A DNA stretch of 64,000 nucleotides from the NCBI RefSeq assembly GCF_932276165.1, contig NC_064009.1, positions 1,922,001-1,986,000 on the forward strand, read 5' to 3'. This stretch comes from Plutella xylostella (Eukaryota > Arthropoda > Insecta > Lepidoptera > Plutellidae). A model generated the notes under the pieces. It was not told the DNA's origin. It saw only the letters and a program-made list of their open reading frames with translations, and did no database searches. Positions 49,701-58,322 of this stretch are shown here, one piece after another (positions within the stretch are counted from its first letter, which is position 1; every line of letters starts with the position of its first letter). A program made the translations under genes and the position numbers.

Positions 49701-50213
49701 ATACGATGGATTACATCCAAATTCTTCCAATAGATCCTAGCCTCCTATAACCTCTCCACTTCTTGTTTGATATGCTTGTTTGTTTGCAAAGTTTAGGACT
49801 TTTTATATTTTTTGTTGGTAGTGTATGGGCTGCCACTAGTTGTTCTTTTGTAATGAGGCGTAAACAGCCATTTGCTAGTCAACGAGCTACTCAAATATGC
49901 TCCATATTGCAACACAATAAAATTAAATTTGTATTGTAAGTATTATGACATGAACATGACACAAGTTGCTCTTTTTACTTTTAGGTTATAATGGCAGTCG
50001 TTAGTATATTTCAAAAGTTGTTATTTTTTTCTAAATTAAGTTATGGAAGAATTCTCGTAATCAGAAGAACTGGACACATTAAATTTATTACGCAGTATGA
50101 ACGAGTAAACTGTGGCCAGCTGCGGAAAAGTTTTTATTATAAATAAAAGTTAACATGTATGTTATACGTTATTATTTTTGTAGAATTAAATTCGGGGATA
50201 ATCATGTAGCATG
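46786..50213. other. Non-coding, no recognised gene
   Basis: AT-rich. A CTCF-like word CGCCATCTACTTT is at 49226-49238. The ORF at 47754 has no recognisable motif. Confidence 0.4.
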
Positions 50214-50416
50214 TGAAAGAAAACATCGTGAGGAAACCTCAATATTTAGATTAAGCACATTTAGATATGTGAACCCACCAATCCGCAGTGGACCAGCGTG
50301 GTGGGAAATGGTCCAAACTTAGGAAGGGGGTTTAGACCTTTGAGATATGCACAATGGTTCCATTCAAGAGAACCAGGCGCAGGTTCTTACACCCCCACAG
50401 ACAATATAATAGAATG
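50214..50416 (+). mobile_element. tRNA-headed SINE (family 2), 5'-truncated, older copy
   Basis: Lacks the tRNA-like head and starts near GAAAACATCGTGAGGAAACC. It contains GTGGACCAGCGTGGTGGGAA and the common 3' end with about 10-15% change and a decayed tail. Confidence 0.75.
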
Positions 50417-51239
50417 ACCCACTAACCCTAGCCTCTCTTACTGAGAACCAAAGTTACAGTAAGTACTTACATACAATACAAATATTACTTAATATTCATA
50501 TTGCCATAATAGCGTAATATTGTGTACAAAGGTCCTCTGGTTTGCGCGCTCCCATTTCAAAAGAGCTACTAGTAGCTATTAACGAGCTCGCATTACAAAA
50601 CAGCCACTGGTCACACTTTATACACTTCCTTTTTCGTTTGTTACCATGACAACATTGGTTTGTTGAAAATACAAAAGTACTCTGTGATTACTTGATTAGG
50701 TAAAAAATCTATGCCGACTGACGGGACTCATTATTCTGAGCCGTGAAATTAAAAGATTATGACGTCACACCAGCCCGCCATCCTGACGGGAATTTCAAAG
50801 TGGTCGTGATGGTTGTAATTTTTTAACTTTCTTTAAAATACCTTAAATTACTTATTTTGGCGTTGAATTTTTTTTTACTATAATAAAGTGATGTAAAACT
50901 ATCCAATAAAAGTATTTAAAAAAATTATGCATATTCCCTATTAGTAGGAAATCTACTTCAATGTGGAATTTTCATGGTGATGGTACTCAATTACCACCAG
51001 GATATAAGAAGATTGAGAACCAATACATTGAGCGACAAGAGAGATCGTAGAGATAATAAAATTATCAGAATGTTTGACCAAACAGTAATTAGGTACAATT
51101 TTAAAATTGTAAAAATTAAAAAAAAAAACAAACTAGGCAACTTTAAAAAAGATATAAATAACTGTTCCACTTTAATAGTAAGTAATACAATTGAATTAAG
51201 AAGGTAGGTTTAATAACGTACCCATGGGCACATTAACTT
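50417..51239. other. 3' flank of lipase A with duplicated segment and CRE
   Basis: A perfect CRE palindrome (TGACGTCA) is at 50760-50767. About 50890-50980 is similar to 54817-54895 downstream of lipase B, both with GCATATTC and TGTGGAAT words in the same order. This shows that the gene duplication included the 3' flank. Confidence 0.5.
50760..50767. promoter_or_regulatory. CRE palindrome TGACGTCA
   Basis: Perfect 8-bp CREB/ATF consensus downstream of lipase A. The only other perfect copy I found is at 56503-56510 beside lipase B. A functional role is inference. Confidence 0.3.
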
Positions 51240-51245
51240 TTTATT
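51240..51245 (-). terminator. AATAAA overlapping the stop codon of lipase A
   Basis: On the minus strand the end reads ATT TAA TAAAAAG, so AATAAA overlaps the TAA stop. If used, the transcript would have a very short 3' UTR. No other canonical AATAAA is seen in the next ~100 bases. Confidence 0.35.
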
Positions 51246-53280
51246 AAATCCTCATAACTTCTTCAGAATTAAAATCTAAGACTTTCGTTTTATACACATC
51301 ACCGTCTCTAGTAAGACCCTTCTTACCCAAATAGTAAGGCCATGTAGTATTAGTGGCCAAATAGAATATCCCTGGATTGCTCGCATTGACTCTGTCAGGA
51401 CTTAAGGTGTGTGTAATGAGAGGATCTTTCCCGAAGCACTCATGCCTGCGAGCTTCTTGAACCGAATCACACTTGATGCCAATAAACGCATCAGGGTTCC
51501 CGATCGAGACCAACCAGATGAAATACGCCCTAGTATGACTACACATGATAGTGCAGGGAAGATAGTAGATATCCCCAGGCTGGTATTCCCCTCCGTTGAC
51601 GTAGAAGTTGACATGACCAACGGGCGCTGCCATGCCGTAGCCATCGATATTTGTGTTAATAGTGACAACAAAGTCGGCATCAGAATCGTCAAGTCTGTTA
51701 TTCGCATCGTTATTCCTGAAACAAGGTCCAGCTGGGTCTAAGGCGACGATTCTAGGGATCTTGTTCCCGGTGAGTTGGTAGTAGCTCTTGGCGATGAAGC
51801 TAGAGATCTGGCCTCCGAGGCTGATGCCGATGACCTCGAACTTGCGGAGGTCCATGTGGTGAGCGGTGAGGTTAGTCAGCATCTCGGCGATGGCGTGCCC
51901 GATGGGGCGGATCATGCGGGCTGCGCTGGGGGGGGAAATGAAGAGTTAATGATGACGATAAGGGTAAATTAGTTACGGTGCTGTTAACCACTCGAATCAC
52001 TTCGGCCCTTTGGTCCCAAGCGGAGATTGGGAATAAGTAACCACTTGAATCCCTTAAAATCAGACACAACAGAAATCTATTGTCGTCACGAGATATCGCG
52101 ACTTCGGGACGCAAAAGGTTAAATGGAATAGGTAATTTTAGGTTGAAAATTATCAACATCATCTTTGTTAATTATAAAATGCAGTTTTTTTCAATATTAT
52201 TGTGACCTAAAAGCCAAAGTTATGGGACAAACTCTAGTATTTGTCCCCAACAGCAATTATTAGATTGTGGTTCTAATTTATTGTAGTAGGTAATATGTCT
52301 GAAGGAAGGAACAAATTGCGTGGCGGCATGACGAACAAAGCCGACCCTAAATATGGGAAAGGCTAGAAAGATGAAGACTTACATAGGATAATGCACGATC
52401 ATAAACTTGTCAGCCTGAAACAGCATCACATTGTAACCCAAGGTCTTGTAGAATCTGCCGATAGCCTGGGCCTCAATATGCTTAGGGCTATCCAAGAATC
52501 CTCCCACATACAGAACTGTCCGCTTGCTGAAGTCAAAACCAGGATCTTTGACTAGTTCAGATGCTTGGAAGTAGTTATAGTTGGTTTCTCCCTCTTCTCC
52601 TAATACTATTAGACTGATGGTGCGTTTAGTTTTCTGCTTCAGCACTGCCGGCCAGTCTGTGTGTGGACCTGAAATTTTAAAAAGCTCTTTGTAATGGTTT
52701 GTATACCTTTGTTTAGCTAGAAAATAAACTTTCCTCACCAGCATTGTCAGACTTCACAGTTGGTTAAATATAATCCTTTCAAAAATTATGCCACAGTATT
52801 ATATTAAATCATGAACATTTTTTATACATTTTTGTACCTATCTACCTATAGACTTACCCCCTTATTCATAGAGAAGTTACAGAACGTTTTAACTAATAAA
52901 CTGTTTTGTCCCTCTCCGACAAAGATCAATTTGTTCTTTCACAGAGAGGGACAAAACAGTTTATTAGTTAAAACATATTGTAACATTTCTATGAATAAGG
53001 GGGTTATTATGCAATAAAAAAAAACTTTTGATTTTGGCTTTTTGACCCTTATTTCTCATTAACAAAATGAATAAGTATACTTATTATAACTAACTTTATA
53101 ACCCTATATCCTTAGCAAGCAGTGATCCGTCACCAAAAATCACAAGGGTATAACAAAAAAAAAATACTTACAATTACCCAAAAATCCTTCAGCATACCCT
53201 TCCATATCTTTCGAACTGATCATCGCAAACACACCATTAATTAGCAATAGTAACAACAACACAACCTTTTCTGCTACCAT
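51244..53280 (-). CDS. Lipase A: secreted neutral lipase / phospholipase A1-like protein, complete, 3 exons
   Basis: Exons are 53172-53280, 52383-52668 and 51244-51925, with GT-AG introns of phase 1 and phase 2. They join to 358 codons plus TAA. Exon 1 gives a signal peptide (Leu-rich core, likely cut after Ala19). Exon 3 carries the alpha/beta-hydrolase core: GISLG with nucleophile Ser167, LDPAGP with Asp195, and CSHTRA with His262. It also has GHVNFYVNGG and four Cys near the C-terminus (256, 260, 280s). There is no PLAT domain and a short lid region, as in insect neutral lipases. The product is probably secreted, perhaps from gut, and would hydrolyse acylglycerols or phospholipids; substrate cannot be told from sequence. 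The family's VIHT His is replaced (VTINT). Lipase B lies 1.7 kb upstream on the same strand. Start chosen because the ATG begins a clean signal peptide. Confidence 0.93.
52044..52120. repeat. Dispersed ~80-bp repeat, copy 2, in lipase A intron 2
   Basis: Matches 46291-46371 (AAATCAGACACAACAGAAAT, GATATCGCGACTTCGGGA). It lies in the 457-bp intron between exons 2 and 3 and does not disturb the splice sites. Confidence 0.65.
52857..53003. mobile_element. Harbinger-like MITE in lipase A intron 1, TTA duplication
   Basis: CCCCCTTATTCATAGA at the left and TCTATGAATAAGGGGG at the right are perfect inverses. An inner 29-bp perfect inverted pair runs from GTTTTAACTAATAAACTG through TTGTCCCTCT. TTA is duplicated (52854-52856, 53004-53006). 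It accounts for about 30% of intron 1. Confidence 0.9.
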
Positions 53281-53392
53281 TTTTAAACACCTTATCTACC
53301 TACCTAGTATTTTTTCTAATGATAAAATTCTCAAAATTATAATTACAGTGTTTGCGACTTTACCAAGTCAAATCTAAGATGAATATGCGGAT

Positions 53393-53424
53393 ACTGAAGA
53401 CATAAATAAATATTAATAATTATA
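53393..53424 (-). promoter_or_regulatory. Predicted core promoter of lipase A (TATA + Inr)
   Basis: On the minus strand TATAAT (53419-53424) lies 29 bp before the A of TCAGT (53393-53397), the arthropod initiator. This predicts transcription start near 53395 and a 115-nt 5' UTR. The spacing is right for TATA/Inr, but the AT-rich context makes chance matches likely. Confidence 0.4.
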
Positions 53425-53767
53425 AATGCAAAAGCGATGGTGACCTTGACCTGACTGAAAGGAAACAATAAACATCAAAAATTGTTTGAAACTTTCCGAT
53501 TCATTACCATATTCGTATGTAATTTTAGGTACTTACATTAAAAAAAATGCAACCATCGACATAATATTATTATTATAACTTATTAGAAAGACGGGGTATC
53601 AGCTACAATAACTCACCATTGGAATACTCTCTGGTAAATCTACACCTCTACACCAACTTAACTTTAACTGTAACTTTTTTAAAATATCATATCTTCAGAT
53701 ATTGATTGAAAGACTAAGGATAACCAATTTATTCTATTTTTTCGAATATAACCTACATAATTATGTA

Positions 53768-53855
53768 GGTACAAAGGTACATATCCCCAAGGACTAAGGC
53801 TAAGGTCTAAACTGCCTTCCTTAGCTAAGACCATTTTCCTCCATGCTGATATATG
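53768..53855 (-). mobile_element. Degraded SINE family 2 fragment
   Basis: TACATATCCCCAAGGACTAA and GGTCTAAACTGCCTTCCTTA match the 3' half of the SINE at 30087 (same orientation). The head and tail are absent. Confidence 0.65.
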
Positions 53856-53918
53856 AATGGATAGATTCCATCCATCCATTCATTAATATTATGAGTATTA
53901 TGATTTATAGCCCATATG

Positions 53919-54054
53919 CCGAGTTGCAGAAAGGGACTTTAAGCTAATGTCGACATTAAATCTATGTCTGTCTCTTTCTGTCCGTATACTGTCAAAGCAA
54001 GGCAACAATACATTTAATGCCGACATTAACTTAAAGATCCTTTCTGCAACTCAG
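53919..54054. mobile_element. MITE with GAGTTGCAGAAAGG ends
   Basis: GAGTTGCAGAAAGGGACTTT at the left is the inverse of AAAGATCCTTTCTGCAACTC at the right, and the arms continue through TTAATGTCGACATTAAAT with a few mismatches. It is non-coding and lies between the two lipases. Confidence 0.8.
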
Positions 54055-54105
54055 TGATAGACTAGAATATTATAACTGGTTATAGCCTACCCCATAAACT
54101 TTATA

Positions 54106-54358
54106 CTGGTGTTGCAAAAAGGGTATACTAAGCTGAAACCAGCATGTGCAGCATGTTATATCTAAGCCCGAAACTGAAATCAGAATTAAAAAATACGCGA
54201 AAAAATTTATTAATTTTCCATAGAAACTTAGTTGGTCACGTGACTTTTTACTATTTATTTTTTCATGAATTTTGAAATTTTGATTTTAGTTTCGGGCTTA
54301 GATATAATATGCTGCACATGCTGGTTTCGGCTTAGTATACCCTTTTTGCAACACCCTG
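54106..54358. mobile_element. MITE with ~75-bp inverted arms, TA target
   Basis: GTGTTGCAAAAAGGGTATAC, AAACCAGCATGTGCAGCAT and TATCTAAGCCCGAAACT at the left recur inverted at the right with a few differences. TA flanks both ends. A solo arm is at 31098. Confidence 0.85.
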
Positions 54359-54690
54359 TAGATCTCATGAATTTTTAGACCTTTTATGAATCACATACTA
54401 GTAGACTGCGTGTACTCTAATATGAATCAAAAATGTGGTATGTAGCTTATAATTTTGTCCGAATAGAGGGTGTCACCATTGCGAAGTCTCCTTATTATTA
54501 ATTCTATAAGAAGCAGGGAACTTATCAAGGAATAATAATTAATACAAAACCTTTTTACAACTTAATTTTTTTATTATTTTGCTGCTAACGACATCTACGA
54601 AATACAAGATAAACGCAAGCAAATTCAGTAACATCGTACTCAATTCTTCGTCGTATCACATTCACTTATTTAACTTATTGTCAACTTAAA

Positions 54691-54703
54691 CCACTAGATG
54701 GCA
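54691..54703 (-). promoter_or_regulatory. CTCF-like motif TGCCATCTAGTGG
   Basis: The minus strand is a full match to the YGCCMYCTRSTGG pattern. It lies between lipase A and lipase B. Occupancy is unknown. Confidence 0.35.
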
Positions 54704-54831
54704 GAAAATACTGTAGACAAATAGTAATAAATATAAAAAGCACCTACAAATAAATATATATGGTGTACCATAGCGAGGCTACATGAAGGGAAAGCACCTG
54801 AAATTCTGAAAGGAATTTTACTGATAAAATA

Positions 54832-54837
54832 TTTATT
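54832..54837 (-). terminator. Candidate poly(A) signal of lipase B
   Basis: Minus-strand AATAAA about 176 bases after the stop codon of lipase B. It is the first canonical hexamer I see downstream. Confidence 0.4.
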
Positions 54838-55012
54838 AAAAAATACTGCATATTCTCTGAATTCCCTTTTCATGTGGAATCGCCATGAGACACTTTGTGT
54901 AGTTATTATACTCGTAAGTAGGTACTACTAATATCATAGAGTAGCCTAAGAAATGGTCTTTCATTATACTTACTTATAATTATTGTAACAGAATTCAATC
55001 AATAAACTAATA

Positions 55013-56360
55013 TCACAATTTCAACACTTCCTCTGAGTTAAAATATATTAAATTCTTCGTCCAGAACTCGCCATCTTTATTCAGTCCCTTTTCTCCCAAA
55101 TAATATGGATAGTTATTATCTGTGGCGAGGTAGAATATTCCAGGGTTACTCGCGTTAACGTAATATGGACTTAGATTATTCGTCGAAAGCGGGGTTTTCC
55201 CAAAACAAGCGTGCTTTCTGGCCTCTTGGACCGAATCGCACTTAACCCCGATGAAAGACTTGGGGTGGTGTAACGCGACATACCAGATGGTATACGATCT
55301 GACATGACTGCACATGACACTGCAAGGGATCCAGTACAAGTCAGCTGGTTGATACTCCCCACCATTGACGTAGAAGTTGACGTGACCAACCGGAGCTGCC
55401 ATTCCAAACCCGTCAATATTCGTCTCTATGACCACTACTAGATCTCCGTCAGAATCATCAAGTCTGTTCTCAGGGTCATTGTTTCTGAAGCAAGGTCCAG
55501 AGGGGTCCAAAGCTGTGAGTCGAGGTATCTTGTTTCCTGTGATGCGGTGGTAGTTTTTCGCGACAAAGCTGATGAGTTGGCCTCCCAGGCTGATGCCTGC
55601 TAGCTCGAATTTGTTCAGGTCCATGAGGCCGGGTTGAGTCAGGTTGGTGAGCATCTCTGCGATGTGCATCCCGATTGGACGGACGTAGCGTGCTGATCTG
55701 TGATTATAACAAAATATATATTTAATTAACCGAAAAAAGGAGGAGGTTTTTTTCAATGCACAGTCTTGCAAATGAAAGAGCTAGGACTTGCGTTATATAC
55801 ATAGTATTTTGTTACTGAATACTATTGTACTGTTCCCCCGTTCACAAATGGAGCGGAGAGGCTTATTTATTATGTCAAGAAGTGGACTATGGACCATGGA
55901 CGATTATGGGCTGATGATGATTATCCGTCTAAGGCAAAATTTATACTAAATCACCCACTGAAGTAAAAGATAGTCAATATATATTTTTATTTCTTGTAAA
56001 ATAAAATTCTACATCGTTGTTTTTATGAAAAATATGGCTAATAGACTCACATGGGATAATGCAATGTTAGGAACCGATTGGCTTCCATAAGTAAGACGTT
56101 ATATCCCATTTTCCGGTACGTCTTGCCCATGATTTGACTGACAAAGAAGTTGGGACTGTCCAGGTATCCGCCAAGGAACAATATTGTCTTCCTTCTGAAG
56201 TCCCAGTTTGGATTCTTGGCAATTTCTTTGGCTTGATAGTAGTTGTAGGTCCGACTTCTGAACTTTCTCGGGCTTTGCGGTGAGTCGTCGCCTAGAACCA
56301 CTAGTCCCAAGTATTTTAGGCTTTTCTTCGTTATTATGGCTGGTTTATTGCTGCCGGGAC
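55013..56360 (-). CDS. Lipase B: tandem paralogue of lipase A, exons 2 and 3 (5' exon not found)
   Basis: Exons are 56051-56360 and 55013-55697, stop TGA at 55013-55015, with a 353-bp phase-2 intron exactly where lipase A has one. The acceptor at 56361-56362 also matches lipase A in phase (1). About 330 residues are visible. They include GISLG with its Ser codon at 55589-55591, LDPSGP, CSHVRS and the VNASNPGIFYLA block shared with lipase A. The family VIHT His is Glu here (VIETN). Exon 2 holds an insertion relative to A around the SPQSPRKFRSR stretch. The mature enzyme should be secreted like A, but I found no signal-peptide exon with a matching phase-1 donor between 56361 and the window end. 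It may lie farther upstream or be too diverged to see. The in-frame ATG at 56403 is in the intron and is not a real start. Confidence 0.88.
55849..55924 (+). mobile_element. RTE-like 3'-end remnant in lipase B intron
   Basis: AGAGGCTTATTTATTATGTC, AAGTGGAC, ATGGGCTGATGATGATTA resemble the terminal AYVQQW coding end plus TGA tail seen at 36200-36240. It is very decayed and in the intron, on the strand opposite the gene. Confidence 0.5.
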
Positions 56361-58066
56361 CTGAAATTAAAGAAACACAATGAATTAGTATACGTACTGA
56401 CACTCATGATAGTCATGATCACAGTTACATTATTATGTACATCACCAATATGGATAAAAAACTAAAATTGTAAGTATCCTTTTTGTGATGATTTTTTATT
56501 GATGACGTCACGTTTAGTAAAAAAATGCGATCCACTTTAATACCATACAGGGTTAATGAAGAATTATTATGCTTGACCAATGTCTAACTTTTAAGGAAAA
56601 GCATGATGTGAAGATATCCTATAACGACCTATCATAATAATATAATTTTGATGGCTGATATTACCCATATTTTATGATGCCCATGTGTTATAATTAGGTA
56701 TAATTTATGTATAATCCTTTCATTATAAATGATGACTATAACGTGTAAAAGAAAAACCGAAAGTGAAATAAAAATCGCGCATTTATGTAATGTACCTAAT
56801 ATGAGATTGATTTTTTTAACACCATTAGTGATTTATAATAATCTAAAAAAAGTTGTCAGGCCATGTGTTGTGCTATTAACACCCTGTATACCTTAAACGA
56901 TGCGTCTTCCATGTATCATACTTAACTTATGGTTATATTTATTATTTCAGTTTTTTCAGCAATTATTTCGTAGACGAGCATGTAATTGTTCAATTAAATA
57001 ATTTAGCCACGACCTTATGTTTTTCTTTCCGAGTTCTCCGTATCGCTTTTTTTGTACTCATACTAAAACTACAAGAAAAAAATACACTTTTGACACTCTG
57101 ACGAAGTTAGGACAAACTACCACAAAAAACCTTTAAATCGCATTTAAGCGTGTTAAACACTGTATTTCGTGTCTGTAAGTTATTTGACAGCGCTAAATAT
57201 CCTGTTTTACTTGTGTCTACTTTTTGTAACCGAGACCGACCGAGAAGATTTTAATGTAAAAAATATAAAGGCTCCGTGGTATATATTATTATCTTCCTAA
57301 CAACTTCATGACTGCAATTTTAAGCACTCTGTATCTCGTCTGTATCTAGTGCTAAAATTGCAATCATAGAAATTTCGCGCAATGTGTATTTTTATGATGA
57401 CAATAAGGAAATATTGGCGTGAAATAGGATCTACATCTATGCCTCACATTAAAAATACAACTCATAATTTAACTGTTTTCATCTCATCGTGTCGGAAATA
57501 AACATTAGAGCAGTGGGTTACCATCACCGAACATTAGCAATTAACAATCCGTGACTTGTACCTCTAAAAGATCTTATAGATGTTTGACATGCTGCGTGCG
57601 ATGCTGATGTGTCAGTGGTGGTAAGGTAGCTGCAGCTGGCTAGCGTTTGTCGGTGTGGTGATAGGATTGGTCAGTCAGATAAGTCATGACAATAGATCTT
57701 CTTCTCAGCGTGTCGATGACAAACCACGAATAATGGTGAGAAAAACTAAAAGCTAATTACATATGGTGCCTTAGGCGACTGTGCCTAATTCCCCAGTTCT
57801 AATTGGTTGGTTCAGTCGCCATTTTTTCTCCCCAACAATGTAATTGGTCGGAACCAGAAAGGCACACTCGCTGGTGCTGCCAAAGTTTCACTTGGTTTTC
57901 TTCCCCATTAATCTGCAGCACTAAACACGACTCTATCTAGTTGTATTAATTGTGCCAATTGCGTAAAAATTATCTTTCGTTCGTTCGTAGATTTAGAGAG
58001 TGACTCTCCATTTGATAGGTTACTTGTGGAGTATTCTTGCACCCCCTTCGCTAAAGGTGAAATCTT
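56361..58066. other. Upstream region of lipase B, no exon recognised
   Basis: Contains a perfect CRE (56503-56510) and a hairpin with a 15-bp near-perfect stem (TGCAATTTTAAGCACT at 57313, AGTGCTAAAATTGCA near 57350). Minus-strand ATGs here give only short ORFs without a hydrophobic leader and phase-1 donor. Confidence 0.45.
56503..56510. promoter_or_regulatory. CRE palindrome TGACGTCA, lipase B 5' side
   Basis: Perfect CREB/ATF consensus 143 bp upstream of exon 2 of lipase B, in the presumed first intron. See the copy at 50760. Confidence 0.3.
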
Positions 58067-58311
58067 CTATTCTATCATGGCGAGCTGATTTTCCGCATTT
58101 AGCCTCTAAGGTGGGCCATTATGCGTGAAATACCTACGGGGTGACTAGCTATTAAGCCACCCAAGCTCACACCAGAAAGCCAGTAGACGACCTAGGTTGC
58201 TCATGACTTCCCGGAGGGACCCCGGAGATCCGAGGGTTTTTGATCGTAGTGTCTCCACGCCTTTGCAATGTAACAAGACATGGGAAGCTGTTTCATCTTC
58301 CCCCATGCAAC
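58067..58311 (-). pseudogene. Jockey/CR1-like LINE C-terminus with 11-bp target duplication
   Basis: The minus-strand frame 58309-58145 reads CMGEDETASHVLLHCKGVE, then GSPGSLREVMSNLGRLLAF and WCELGWLNS to TAG. This is the C-terminal end of a Jockey/CR1-like reverse transcriptase with its C-x8-H-x4-C knuckle. A short 3' UTR and an AATAGA-like tail follow. The exact repeat GGTGAAATCTT flanks it (58056-58066, 58312-58322). 54 codons without a break suggest a moderate age. Confidence 0.85.
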
Positions 58312-58322
58312 GGTGAAATCTT

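Noticed and set aside
51402..51972. ORFs overlapping lipase A on other frames
   Set aside because: Shadows of the lipase exon.
52379..52744. MLVRKVYFLAKQ start for lipase A exon 2
   Set aside because: These residues are intronic. The acceptor at 52669-52670 and the signal-peptide exon at 53172-53280 give a better gene.
54352..54378. miR-10-like word (ACCCTGTAGATC)
   Set aside because: The first half is the terminus of the MITE at 54106-54358, and there is no precursor hairpin around it.
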